Shown: piece after piece, positions 1-8,597 of the stretch
Numbering within the stretch: the first letter of the stretch is position 1
Layout: the number at the start of each line of letters is the position of its first letter
DNA from: RGIG4576 sp964536025
Lineage (GTDB): Bacteria > Bacteroidota > Bacteroidia > Bacteroidales > Muribaculaceae
NCBI GenBank assembly: GCA_964536025.1
Contig: CAZHXA010000001.1
Span: 62,001-126,000 of the forward strand
DNA: 64,000 nucleotides
Reading direction: 5' to 3'
Made by a program: the position numbers and the translations under genes
The notes under the pieces: generated by a model
What the model was told of the DNA's origin: nothing
The model's database searches: none
Seen by the model: only the letters and a program-made list of their open reading frames with translations

Positions 1-516
1 CCTATCAAATATCCAATGTTTTGGATAAAAATGAGTGCGTTACGCCCATTTATCACACAACAATATGTATTTACCGATAATGACAACAACTTATTGAAAA
101 CAACTCTTGATGACTATTTCTTGAGCAACATGTACAAAGGCGATATTTATAAATACAAAAATTTACGCAACCTTTCAATGGTACAAATGTATACAGATCG
201 CACAAAACTTAAACAAGCTCAAGACAGCATTGAGAAACGATTGGCTACATTTGACAGTAATATTTGGGTTCCTTCTCGAGAAGAATTGAAAAGACAACGC
301 GAAATAAAAGATTCAATCGAAGCCACAAAAAATCCTGAAAAAATAAGCGACGAAAAAAGCGAGAAAAAAACTTCAAGCGTAAGAAGCACAAGAACTTCAA
401 GCAAAAGAAGCGAAAAATCTACCTCAACTCAAAAGAAAACTAAGGTAAAAAAACAATCTACTAAAGTAAAAAGCACATCTTCAAGTGCAACACGCTCGGT
501 ACGCCGTCGCAGATAA
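1..516 (+). CDS. 3' fragment of an unrecognised protein with a basic Lys/Ser/Arg tail
   Basis: The frame is open back to base 1, so the true start probably lies outside the window; the first ATG inside is at 16. About 171 residues are visible. The first ~100 are mixed alpha/beta-like sequence with many aromatic and Asn/Asp residues. From about residue 100 the protein becomes a highly charged tail rich in Lys, Ser, Thr and Arg that ends in an Arg cluster. I do not recognise the family. A basic tail of this kind could contact membrane, nucleic acid or peptidoglycan, but nothing visible decides between them. A strong hairpin terminator follows at 541-586. Confidence 0.6.
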   Translation, partial: PIKYPMFWIKMSALRPFITQQYVFTDNDNNLLKTTLDDYFLSNMYKGDIYKYKNLRNLSMVQMYTDRTKLKQAQDSIEKRLATFDSNIWVPSREELKRQREIKDSIEATKNPEKISDEKSEKKTSSVRSTRTSSKRSEKSTSTQKKTKVKKQSTKVKSTSSSATRSVRRRR

Positions 517-540
517 ATACATTATATCATATATAACACA

Positions 541-586
541 ATAAAGCAGTCTTAATCATCCCTAAATTAAGACTGCTTTATTTTTT
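541..586 (+). terminator. Rho-independent terminator of the first gene
   Basis: A perfect 16-bp inverted repeat, ATAAAGCAGTCTTAAT (541-556) with its complement at 566-581, is separated by 9 nt and followed by a T-run to 586. It lies 24 bp after the stop codon of the preceding plus-strand gene. Confidence 0.85.
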
Positions 587-682
587 CAACAATTATTACC
601 AAACATTCTCACGCCATATTACACCTATGGCATTCATTAACTTCTCACTTATCCGTTTTCAGCTTCTTATAAGTCATATAAA

Positions 683-1144
683 TTATATGGGGATTGCTGT
701 AGTGCGTTTCACTTCACTCATTACAAAATTACTCTGAATACTCCCCACACTTGATATTTTTCCTAATACATCAAGAACAAAATCTTGATAGTGTTTCATG
801 CTTCTAACATAAATTTTCAACATATAATCAAATTCGCCAGATATATTATAACATTCTGTAACCTCAGGAACATCCTGTATTTCTTCCATAAACTCTCGTC
901 CTAAACTACAATTATGACGTCGCAACTTTACGTTACAAAACACACATAACCCTTTATCAAGTTTATCGGCATCAAGTAATGCCACATATCTGCGAATAAT
1001 ACCTTCACGTTCCATCCTGCGAACTCGTTCAAACACCGGAGTAGTTGAAAGACTCACCCTTGCAGCCAGTTCCTTTGTAGTAAGATGAGAATCTTGCTGT
1101 AGTTGGCGTAAAATCTTCAAATCTATTTCGTCAAGCGTATCCAT
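683..1144 (-). CDS. Lrp/AsnC family transcriptional regulator
   Basis: A 153-residue DNA-binding regulator, the usual size for the family. An N-terminal winged helix-turn-helix (about residues 1-55, beginning MDTLDEIDLKILRQL) is followed by a RAM/AsnC ligand-binding domain. These proteins form dimers to octamers and sense amino acids. I chose ATG 1144: the longer frame to 1210 starts with TTG and adds 22 charged residues that are not family-like. The gene is transcribed divergently from the O-acetylhomoserine sulfhydrylase at 1325, with about 180 bp between them. Control of that sulfur amino-acid gene, or autoregulation, is therefore plausible but inferred. The effector amino acid cannot be told from the sequence. 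Confidence 0.88.
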   Translation of the reverse strand: MDTLDEIDLKILRQLQQDSHLTTKELAARVSLSTTPVFERVRRMEREGIIRRYVALLDADKLDKGLCVFCNVKLRRHNCSLGREFMEEIQDVPEVTECYNISGEFDYMLKIYVRSMKHYQDFVLDVLGKISSVGSIQSNFVMSEVKRTTAIPI

Positions 1145-1207
1145 GTTTTTTTCTGCATACCTACCGTTTTTTTTACGGGGTATATGCTTATTTTCTGTTC
1201 GACGATA

Positions 1208-1237
1208 CAAATTTAGTTATTTTTTCTAAATTACAAA
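1208..1237 (-). promoter_or_regulatory. Bacteroidetes-type promoter of the Lrp/AsnC gene
   Basis: On the minus strand the -7 box TAAATTTG (1208-1215) matches TAnnTTTG, and a TTTG -33 box lies at 1234-1237, 18 nt upstream. This predicts a start near 1201 and a leader of about 57 nt, and it supports the ATG at 1144. Confidence 0.6.
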
Positions 1238-1242
1238 AATTT

Positions 1243-1274
1243 ATTGCATGTTTTTTCTTATGATTTTAAATTTG
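1243..1274 (+). promoter_or_regulatory. Bacteroidetes-type promoter of the O-acetylhomoserine sulfhydrylase gene
   Basis: The -7 box TAAATTTG lies at 1267-1274. A TTG-containing -33 element sits at about 1244-1246, 20 nt upstream. The predicted start is near 1281, giving a leader of about 44 nt. It lies back-to-back with the regulator's promoter, so one bound regulator could affect both. Confidence 0.55.
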
Positions 1275-1324
1275 CAAGCATAAAACATTAACAATACATC
1301 AAAATCACATAAAATTATTCTAAT

Positions 1325-2614
1325 ATGAAACAAAAAAAATTACACTTTGAGACTCTACAGCTTCATGTAGGACAAGAACAGCCTGACCCTGCTACCGATT
1401 CAAGAGCAGTACCTATATATCAAACCACTTCTTACGTATTTCATAACTCTCAACATGCTGCCGATCGTTTTGGACTTCGCGATGCAGGAAATATTTACGG
1501 AAGGCTCACCAATTCCACTCAAGAAGTTTTAGAAAAACGCATTGCTGCCCTTGAAGGAGGTGTTGCCGCACTTGCCGTTGCAAGTGGAGCCGCAGCCATA
1601 ACATATGCCCTTCAAAACATACTTGGAGTAGGTGATCATATTGTCGCTGCCGACAATTTATATGGAGGTTCGTTTAATCTTATAACTCACACTCTCGCCC
1701 ATCAAGGTATAACAAATTCAATAGTAAACATAAATGACACCACAGCTCTTGAAGGTGCAATAAGACCAAACACAAAAGTGATTTATGCCGAAACATTCGG
1801 CAATCCAAATTCCGATGTCACCGATTTAAAAGCAGTTGCTAAAATCGCACACAAACATAATATCCCTTTTATTGTTGACAATACATTTGGAACTCCTTAT
1901 CTCATCAGACCCATTGAACATGGTGCCGATATTGTTATTCACTCTGCAACCAAATTCATTGGCGGACACGGCTCCAGCTTGGGAGGCATAATAGTCGACG
2001 CAGGAAAATTTGATTGGAAAGCCAACGCCGACAAATACCCTACAATAGCCAAGCCCGACCCAAGTTACCATGGAGCCGTATTTGCCGATGTTGCAGGACA
2101 ATCGGCATTCGTTACTCGAATAAGAGCAGTCATACTTCGAGATACCGGAGCTACAATAAGTCCATTTAACGCTTGGATTCTTATACAAGGTCTTGAAACA
2201 CTTTCTTTAAGAGTTGAACGACATGTAGAAAATGCTATAAAAGTTGTTCGATTTCTTGCCAACCATAATAAAGTTGTGAAAGTAAACCACCCTTGCTTGG
2301 AAACACATCAAGACCACCAACTTTATAAAAAGTATTTTCCTAATGAAGGAGGCTGTATTTTCACTTTTGAAATTAAAGGAGGTGTTGCAGAAGCATGGAG
2401 ATTTATAGATTCATTAAAAATATTTTCACTTCTCGCAAATGTTGCAGATGTTAAAAGTCTCGTTATTCACCCCTATACAACCACACACTCACAAATGTCT
2501 CCCGAAGAATTGAAGGCTCAACACATAACACCATCTACCATAAGATTAAGTATAGGAACCGAACATATAGAAGATCTTATCGATGATATTGAACAAGCTC
2601 TTAGCAATGTATAA
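1325..2614 (+). CDS. metY: O-acetylhomoserine aminocarboxypropyltransferase (sulfhydrylase), PLP-dependent
   Basis: A 429-residue Cys/Met-metabolism PLP enzyme that makes homocysteine (or methionine) from O-acetylhomoserine and sulfide (or methanethiol) in the cytoplasm. The PLP Lys is K210 in HSATKFIGGHG, D185 in VDNT should bind the pyridine nitrogen, and the YGR motif at 58-60 is the phosphate-contacting segment from the neighbouring subunit. Length and the insertion after the PLP Lys (about residues 225-260) fit the OAH sulfhydrylase group better than the ~390-residue cystathionine or methionine gamma-lyases, although homologues are often labelled methionine gamma-lyase. It is monocistronic and divergent from an Lrp/AsnC regulator that may control it. 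Confidence 0.88.
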   Translation: MKQKKLHFETLQLHVGQEQPDPATDSRAVPIYQTTSYVFHNSQHAADRFGLRDAGNIYGRLTNSTQEVLEKRIAALEGGVAALAVASGAAAITYALQNILGVGDHIVAADNLYGGSFNLITHTLAHQGITNSIVNINDTTALEGAIRPNTKVIYAETFGNPNSDVTDLKAVAKIAHKHNIPFIVDNTFGTPYLIRPIEHGADIVIHSATKFIGGHGSSLGGIIVDAGKFDWKANADKYPTIAKPDPSYHGAVFADVAGQSAFVTRIRAVILRDTGATISPFNAWILIQGLETLSLRVERHVENAIKVVRFLANHNKVVKVNHPCLETHQDHQLYKKYFPNEGGCIFTFEIKGGVAEAWRFIDSLKIFSLLANVADVKSLVIHPYTTTHSQMSPEELKAQHITPSTIRLSIGTEHIEDLIDDIEQALSNV

Positions 2615-2661
2615 AACAACCTTAAACAAGAAGCTTTCAGCTTTTCAAAAAATAACTCTTG

Positions 2662-2713
2662 AAATAAAAAATGCAGACGAAAAAATATTATATATAATTT
2701 CTTTCGTCTGCAT
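2662..2713 (-). terminator. Terminator between convergent genes, for the reductase operon
   Basis: ATGCAGACGAAA (2671-2682) pairs with its complement at 2702-2713 across an AT-rich loop. On the minus strand the stem is followed by a T-run (complement of A-rich 2662-2670), so it mainly ends the flavodoxin/aldo-keto reductase operon. It may also stop readthrough from the plus strand. Confidence 0.75.
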
Positions 2714-2745
2714 CATATTAAGATTCAAAAACTTAGCTATACAAA

Positions 2746-3285
2746 TTACACCATTTTCCCCATTTCATATGCTTGTTGCATTGCTTGATGATTAGAAATT
2801 TCTCCTTTTTCGTAAACGCCTTTGCCAAAAATAACACCTCTTTCGATAGAACCTTCCAAACACTCTGCCAAACCACGCATACACTCCAAAGTACAATCCA
2901 TTACAATATCTGTATCTTCAGCAGCAGTCATTATATAGTAAAACTCCTTGTTTTTAAACTCCAACCATCGAGCTACCGTGCGATCGATAACAGCCTTTAG
3001 TTGTGCTGAGATAGAATAAAAATAGACGGGAGATGAAAGCACTAACACATCGGCATCAAGCATCTTATATAAAATTTCAGCCATATCATCCTTAATGACA
3101 CACTCGCCCGAATGGTTTTTACAATAGTAACACGCATGGCAAAAAGTAACTTTTTTGCCTTGTATCCAAATCTTTTCCACTTCGTGACCGGCTTCCTCAG
3201 CACCACGTTTAAATTGTTCGCATAGCGTATCTGAGTTTCCACCCTTACGAGGACTACTCGACAAAATCAAAACTTTTTTCACCAT
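2746..3285 (-). CDS. Flavodoxin-family NAD(P)H-dependent oxidoreductase (FMN reductase fold)
   Basis: A 179-residue protein beginning with the flavodoxin-like beta-alpha-beta FMN phosphate loop (SSSPRKGGNSD, residues 9-19). It carries Cys49, Cys52, Cys55 and Cys62 (a C-x2-C-x2-C-x6-C pattern), reminiscent of iron-sulfur flavoproteins, although many relatives with a similar pattern are annotated only as flavodoxin family. The SSPVYF segment around residue 84 contacts the flavin ring in this fold. It is the second gene of an operon with the aldo/keto reductase (14-bp gap), suggesting a joint role in reducing reactive carbonyls or quinones. The substrate is unknown. Confidence 0.8.
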   Translation of the reverse strand: MVKKVLILSSSPRKGGNSDTLCEQFKRGAEEAGHEVEKIWIQGKKVTFCHACYYCKNHSGECVIKDDMAEILYKMLDADVLVLSSPVYFYSISAQLKAVIDRTVARWLEFKNKEFYYIMTAAEDTDIVMDCTLECMRGLAECLEGSIERGVIFGKGVYEKGEISNHQAMQQAYEMGKMV

Positions 3286-3299
3286 AGTAAATTATGTTT

Positions 3300-4175
3300 T
3301 TATCTTTGTTTGACTTCATTTTTTCTTCGGCTGATAACAGTTGAATCAAACCATTCAACCATTTTAGGATCAACGTGTGAGAAAAAGAGACTTTCAGCTT
3401 TGTCTAATGTAGCGATAGTTGACATATCGTCATCAGATAATGTAAAATCAAAAATATTAATATTTTCTGCCATTCGCTCTTTATGCACCGATTTAGCCAA
3501 AGCTACTACTCCACGTTGCATTAACCAACGCAAAATCACCTGTGCAACGCTTTTTCCATATTTATTTCCAATAGATATAAGCATTTCATTAGCAAACATA
3601 TTATTACGACCTTCACCAAAGGGTGCCCACGACTCTATCTGCACACCATACTTCTCCATATTTTCTTGTGCAAAGAATTGTGCATTATAAGGATTTGTCT
3701 CCACTTGGTTGACTTGCGGAACCACCTTGCGTTCAAAAAGACAAATATCAGTTAACCTATCAGGATAAAAATTAGAAACCCCTATAGCTCTTACCTTTCC
3801 TTCGGCATATAAATCCTCCAATGCTCGATATGCTCCATAGTAGTCAGCAAAAGGTTGATGCAAAAGAATAAGGTCAAGATAATCAACTTGCAATTTACGC
3901 ATTGACTCAAGTACCGATGCCATGCATTTCTCGTAGCCATAGTTATCAATCCATACCTTAGTTGTAATAAACAATTCTTCTCGAGGCACACCGCAACGGG
4001 TAATAGCTTCTCCCACTTCGGCTTCGTTAAAATAACTCTGAGCTGTATCAATCAGTCTATAACCAACTTCAATAGCATCAAGTACACATTGCGTACATTC
4101 TTCCTTGGACACTTGATATACACCATACCCCAATTTGGGCATTTGTACACCATTATTCAATACTACATATTCCAT
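3300..4175 (-). CDS. Aldo/keto reductase
   Basis: A 291-residue NADPH-dependent (alpha/beta)8-barrel reductase of the AKR superfamily. The catalytic tetrad is visible: D43 and Y48 in DTAQSYFNE, K73 in TTKVW and H106 in LLHQPF. Length and motifs fit the AKR5-type group (2,5-diketo-D-gluconate reductase-like) that detoxifies aldehydes and ketones such as methylglyoxal. It is the first gene of a two-gene operon with the flavodoxin-family reductase. Bacteroidales genomes carry several such genes, and the physiological substrate cannot be assigned here. Confidence 0.88.
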   Translation of the reverse strand: MEYVVLNNGVQMPKLGYGVYQVSKEECTQCVLDAIEVGYRLIDTAQSYFNEAEVGEAITRCGVPREELFITTKVWIDNYGYEKCMASVLESMRKLQVDYLDLILLHQPFADYYGAYRALEDLYAEGKVRAIGVSNFYPDRLTDICLFERKVVPQVNQVETNPYNAQFFAQENMEKYGVQIESWAPFGEGRNNMFANEMLISIGNKYGKSVAQVILRWLMQRGVVALAKSVHKERMAENINIFDFTLSDDDMSTIATLDKAESLFFSHVDPKMVEWFDSTVISRRKNEVKQR

Positions 4176-4193
4176 AACACCTTATTTTTAGAA

Positions 4194-4201
4194 CAAAATT
4201 A
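4194..4201 (-). promoter_or_regulatory. Candidate -7 box for the aldo/keto reductase operon
   Basis: TAATTTTG on the minus strand fits TAnnTTTG and sits 18 bp ahead of the ATG at 4175. No convincing TTTG -33 box is found at the normal spacing, so the call is tentative. Confidence 0.35.
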
Positions 4202-4327
4202 AAAATAAAATAATACAATAAGAAAAACAATACAATTAAAAATAATACAACTTGTATATAAAGTTTAAAAAACTCGTATTGTCGGTATTTTTTCAAAAAA
4301 ATACAATCAGGTTCTATTTTTTAATGT

Positions 4328-4335
4328 TATATTTG
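4328..4335 (+). promoter_or_regulatory. Candidate -7 box for the RNase R gene
   Basis: TATATTTG fits TAnnTTTG and lies 30 bp before the ATG at 4366. The region 19-20 nt upstream lacks a clear TTTG, so only the -7 box supports this promoter. Confidence 0.45.
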
Positions 4336-4365
4336 TACTAATAACAACTTAACACATCATAGCAT

Positions 4366-6699
4366 ATGGCAAACAAAAAATGCAATTCTCCATTGACTAA
4401 GGATGCACTACAAAAGATGATTGTTGATTTTTTTGAAAAAGAAAACAACACTCCTTTCAATTATAAACAAATCTCAGCTTCAATCGGCATTAAAGCACCT
4501 CATGAATTTGCTCTTGTTGTTGAAATTCTTGAAGAACTTGCCCTTGCCGATGTTCTTGTCGAAACTACTCCCGGAAAATTTAAATTTAAGAAAAAACAAC
4601 ATAGTAATGCCATCGGCACTTTCTGCCGACGTAGCAATGGGAAAAATTCGGTTATCATTGACAATGACAACCGAGATGGCATTTTTGTAGCCGAACGTAA
4701 TTCTATGCACGCACTAAATGGCGACCGTGTAGAAGTTCACATAAGTGCTAAACGTAGTGGTTGCGAACCTGAAGCTATCGTAACTAAAATCATAGAACAT
4801 AAGGACCAAGTATTTGTAGGAACTCTTAAAATCGATAAATATTTTGCTCATCTTATAACCGATAGTAAATATTTAGCTACCGACATAGTGATTCCACGAG
4901 ATATGATAGGACAAGCTAAGTCCGGTGATAAAGTTACAGCACGAATTGTAGAATGGCACGAAGATACTAATACCCCAATAGGTGAAATCGTTGATATTTT
5001 AGGTGAAACAGGTAACAATAATGCCGAAATTCACGCAATTCTTGCCGAATACGGACTGCCTTATAAATATCCTGAAGAAGTAATTAAAGCAGCCGAAAAA
5101 TTAGATGCAAACATTACACCCGAAATAATTGCCAAACGCAAAGATTTCAGAAAAATCACTACTTTCACAATAGACCCCAAAGACGCCAAAGACTTTGATG
5201 ATGCTCTTTCTATAAGAAAGCTCGACAATGGACTTTGGGAAGTGGGTGTACACATCGCCGATGTCACTCACTATGTGAAACCGGGTACAATTATTGAAAA
5301 GGAAGCCGAGCAACGAGCTACGTCAATTTACCTTGTTGACCGCACGATTCCTATGCTCCCGGAAAGACTCTGCAATGAAATATGCTCGCTTCGCCCCAAT
5401 GAAGATAAATTGGCTTACTCTTGTATTTTACAACTTGATGACAATGCCAATGTTATAAAATATGACATCTGTCACACCATAATAAACAGTGACAGACGTT
5501 TCACCTATGAAGAAGCTCAAGAAATAATCGAAACAGGTGAAGGAGATTTCAAAAATGAAATACTTCAACTCGACAAACTTGCAAAGCAACTTCGTGAAGC
5601 ACGCTATAAACATGGTTCGGTTGATTTTGACCGTACTGAAGTGCGATTTGAAATCGATGAAACAGGACGCCCTGTAAGCGTATATTTCAAACGTTCACAA
5701 GACGCCAATAAATTAATCGAAGAATTCATGTTGTTGGCAAATAAAAAAGTTGCCGAATTCATAGGAAAAGTTTCAGGTAAAAAGAAAGCTAAACCTTTTG
5801 TTTACCGCGTACATGACACCCCCGACTCAGATAAATTAAACAATCTATCGGAAATTGCACGACGATTTGGATATAAATTAAAGACAAGCGGAGCTGCTGG
5901 CGAGGCAAACCAATCATTAAACAAAATGTTGAAATCGGTTAAAGACCGCCCAGAAGAAAATCTGCTTTCAACTCTTGCAATACGTTCCATGGCAAAAGCC
6001 ATATACACAACCGTAAACATAGGTCACTATGGCTTGGCATTTGAATATTACACACATTTCACATCTCCCATTAGACGCTATCCCGATATGATGGTACACC
6101 GTCTACTTGATCGATATATAGCCGGAGGTCGTGCTGTAAATGAAGCCAAGCTTGAAGAAGAATGTGAACATTCAAGTAGCATGGAACAATTAGCATCCAA
6201 TGCCGAACGTGCATCTATAAAATATAAACAAGTTGAATACCTTGGCGAACGACTTGGCAACGTTTATGATGGAGTTATATCAGGCGTTACAGAATGGGGT
6301 ATTTACGTAGAACTTGACGAAAATAAATGCGAAGGTCTGGTCCCCATAAGAGATCTTGAAGACGATTATTATGAATTTGACGAAAAAAATTATTGCCTTA
6401 TAGGTCGTAGCACACATCGTCGCTATCAATTAGGTGATAAAGTTACAATACAGATTGCACGAGCCGACTTAACTAAAAAACAACTCGACTTCGTTTTAGT
6501 TGATGAGAACAACCCTGCTGGTTCTCATAAAATAGACAAAGCTCCTATTACCGAATCACGCTCTAAATTGCTTAAGATGCAAGAAAAAAAGCAAACATCA
6601 AGGAAAAAGACGCAAGAAAAGAACGAAAAACGACATAATAAGAGCAACAAGAAACAAAAACGAGGAAAATCGGACAAAAACAAGAAAAAAAAGAAATAA
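4366..6699 (+). CDS. rnr: Ribonuclease R (VacB/RNase II family 3'-5' exoribonuclease)
   Basis: A 777-residue processive exoribonuclease for structured RNA, mRNA turnover and rRNA quality control. In order it shows an N-terminal winged-helix domain (about 10-75), cold-shock/OB domains (about 80-225), the RNB catalytic domain with the metal-binding motif TIDPKDAKDFDDA (D270, D276, D278, D279), and a C-terminal S1 domain (about 635-720). The last ~50 residues are almost wholly Lys, Arg, Ser and Gln, a basic tail typical of RNase R that can help unwind substrates. It is a single-gene unit followed by a hairpin at 6800-6828. Confidence 0.95.
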   Translation: MANKKCNSPLTKDALQKMIVDFFEKENNTPFNYKQISASIGIKAPHEFALVVEILEELALADVLVETTPGKFKFKKKQHSNAIGTFCRRSNGKNSVIIDNDNRDGIFVAERNSMHALNGDRVEVHISAKRSGCEPEAIVTKIIEHKDQVFVGTLKIDKYFAHLITDSKYLATDIVIPRDMIGQAKSGDKVTARIVEWHEDTNTPIGEIVDILGETGNNNAEIHAILAEYGLPYKYPEEVIKAAEKLDANITPEIIAKRKDFRKITTFTIDPKDAKDFDDALSIRKLDNGLWEVGVHIADVTHYVKPGTIIEKEAEQRATSIYLVDRTIPMLPERLCNEICSLRPNEDKLAYSCILQLDDNANVIKYDICHTIINSDRRFTYEEAQEIIETGEGDFKNEILQLDKLAKQLREARYKHGSVDFDRTEVRFEIDETGRPVSVYFKRSQDANKLIEEFMLLANKKVAEFIGKVSGKKKAKPFVYRVHDTPDSDKLNNLSEIARRFGYKLKTSGAAGEANQSLNKMLKSVKDRPEENLLSTLAIRSMAKAIYTTVNIGHYGLAFEYYTHFTSPIRRYPDMMVHRLLDRYIAGGRAVNEAKLEEECEHSSSMEQLASNAERASIKYKQVEYLGERLGNVYDGVISGVTEWGIYVELDENKCEGLVPIRDLEDDYYEFDEKNYCLIGRSTHRRYQLGDKVTIQIARADLTKKQLDFVLVDENNPAGSHKIDKAPITESRSKLLKMQEKKQTSRKKTQEKNEKRHNKSNKKQKRGKSDKNKKKKK

Positions 6700-6743
6700 G
6701 AACACTACACAGCAATTTGTGTAAGGCTATATTTTTATAAAAT

Positions 6744-6775
6744 CTTGGAAAATATGTAAATAATCCTTAACTTTG
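6744..6775 (+). promoter_or_regulatory. Promoter of the SulP transporter, upstream of the rnr terminator
   Basis: A -7 box TAACTTTG (6768-6775) and a CTTG -33 element (6744-6747) with 20-nt spacing fit the Bacteroidetes consensus. The predicted start near 6782 is before the hairpin at 6800-6828, so that hairpin would lie inside the transporter's leader. Confidence 0.55.
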
Positions 6776-6799
6776 TCAACTGTATAGGATTAAGATAAG

Positions 6800-6828
6800 A
6801 AAAGGAGTGTCAAGACACTCCTTTTTTA
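6800..6828 (+). terminator. Terminator after rnr, possibly an attenuator of the SulP gene
   Basis: AAAAGGAGTGTC (6800-6811) pairs with GACACTCCTTTT (6814-6825), followed by further T to 6827. It is a strong intrinsic terminator about 100 bp after the rnr stop. It also lies roughly 18 nt downstream of the predicted SulP transcription start. Confidence 0.85.
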
Positions 6829-6876
6829 AATATTTTTCCTAATAATAAGATTGTTTAAGGTAAAAAATATAAAGAA

Positions 6877-8589
6877 ATGAATTTCAGCGGAAAAATTGAA
6901 TTCAAGCCCAAATCACTCAGCGAATTGAGAAACTATTCATGGGCTAAATTCCGTAGCGACTTAATCGCAGGAATTGTTGTAGGTATTGTAGCATTACCCT
7001 TGGCAATTGCATTTGGTATTGCCAGCGGTGTAACACCTTCAGTAGGTCTCATAACGGCTATTATAGGAGGTTTTCTTGTTTCAGCATTAGGAGGCAACAG
7101 CGTGCAAATAGGCGGACCTACCGGTGCTTTTATCGTAATCGTATATAATATTATTCAATTATACGGATTGCAAGGTCTTGCTATCGCCACATTCCTTGCC
7201 GGTGTCATATTGATATTACTTGGGGTTTTCAAACTCGGTACCATCATAAAATTCATCCCCTATCCTATCGTTGTAGGATTTACAAGTGGTATCGCCTTGA
7301 CTATTTTTTCTACTCAAATCGTTGACTTATTCGGTTTACAAATTGATAAAGTTCCCGGAGATTTCATAGGTAAGTGGGCTGTATACTTGACACACATGGA
7401 TACAATAAGTTGCCCGACTTTAATTGTGGGACTTATAACAATAGCTATAATTGCAACAACTCCATATATTTCAAAAAAATTACCCGGTGCTTTACTTGCT
7501 ATTATAGTAATGACAGTTGTTGTATATTTAGCTAAAGAATTCATGGGACTCACAGGAATTGAAACAATCGGAGACCGCTTCGGACGCCTTCCTGCTGAAA
7601 TTCCCACTCCACACTGGCTTGGAATAAACATGACCACAATCAACGTGTTATTACCATCAGCATTTACCATTGCTATACTTGGAGCAATTGAATCTTTACT
7701 TTCTGCAACAGTTGCCGATGGTGCTACAGGCAATCGCACTCGAAATAATACCGAACTAATAGGTCAAGGTATTGCAAACATTGCTGTACCATTTTTTGGA
7801 GGAATACCGGTAACCGGAGCTATTGCACGTACTATGACAAATATAACTAATGGAGGACGTACTCCTATAGCCGGTATTATACATGCTGTTGTATTGCTTC
7901 TCATATTCTTATTCTTAATGCCACTAATCAATTACATACCTATGGCATGCCTTGCCGGTGTTCTTGTAATGGTAGCTTACAATATGAGCGGCTGGCGTAC
8001 AGTTATATCTATTTTCCAAAATCCAAAATCAGATATTGCAGTACTCATTGTTACTTTCATTCTTACAGTAGTATTCGACTTGACTATTGCTATTGAAATA
8101 GGCTTGCTTCTTGCTCTTCTACTATTCTTGCGTCGTGTAATGGAAAATACTCAAATCAAAGTATTCAGCAACCAAATAGACCTTGCAGAAGGCACTGAAA
8201 ACACAACTCACGAAATACTTCATGTAAGCCAAGGTGTTGAAATCTATGAAATAGATGGACCTTTCTTCTTTGGAGTTGCCAATAAATTTGAAGACATGAT
8301 GCGTGCATTAGGAGATAAGCCACTCGTAAGAATCATAAGAATGAGACGTGTTCCATTTATTGACTCTACCGGAATACATAACCTTGAGAGCTTAATTAAT
8401 GCATCTAAAGAAGAAGGCATACATGTGGTTCTTTCGGGTGTTGTTCCAAGCGTAAAAGACGTTTTAATTCATGCTCATATCGATAAATTAATAGGTGAAG
8501 ACCACATTTGCGACCACATAACCAAAGCTGTAGAACTCGCCAACACTCTTGTTGAAAACAAAAACGATATGCAAGAAATTTCTTGGTAA
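6877..8589 (+). CDS. SulP family inorganic anion transporter with STAS domain
   Basis: A 570-residue inner-membrane transporter. About residues 25-420 form the multi-pass SulP/SLC26 core. The N-terminal half has the typical QIGGPTGAF segment (about residue 77). Residues 430-560 form a cytoplasmic STAS domain. Family members carry sulfate, bicarbonate or dicarboxylates with H+ or Na+. In a succinate-producing, CO2-fixing anaerobe, bicarbonate (BicA-like) or dicarboxylate is as likely as sulfate, so no substrate is assigned. Its promoter lies upstream of the preceding hairpin, raising the possibility of attenuation. It converges on the ZIP gene with an 8-bp gap. Confidence 0.9.
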   Translation: MNFSGKIEFKPKSLSELRNYSWAKFRSDLIAGIVVGIVALPLAIAFGIASGVTPSVGLITAIIGGFLVSALGGNSVQIGGPTGAFIVIVYNIIQLYGLQGLAIATFLAGVILILLGVFKLGTIIKFIPYPIVVGFTSGIALTIFSTQIVDLFGLQIDKVPGDFIGKWAVYLTHMDTISCPTLIVGLITIAIIATTPYISKKLPGALLAIIVMTVVVYLAKEFMGLTGIETIGDRFGRLPAEIPTPHWLGINMTTINVLLPSAFTIAILGAIESLLSATVADGATGNRTRNNTELIGQGIANIAVPFFGGIPVTGAIARTMTNITNGGRTPIAGIIHAVVLLLIFLFLMPLINYIPMACLAGVLVMVAYNMSGWRTVISIFQNPKSDIAVLIVTFILTVVFDLTIAIEIGLLLALLLFLRRVMENTQIKVFSNQIDLAEGTENTTHEILHVSQGVEIYEIDGPFFFGVANKFEDMMRALGDKPLVRIIRMRRVPFIDSTGIHNLESLINASKEEGIHVVLSGVVPSVKDVLIHAHIDKLIGEDHICDHITKAVELANTLVENKNDMQEISW

Positions 8590-8597
8590 AAACTTTA

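Noticed and set aside
2583..2795. A 70-codon plus-strand frame after the sulfhydrylase gene
   Set aside because: It starts inside the end of that gene and crosses a bidirectional terminator into an antisense gene; no protein features.
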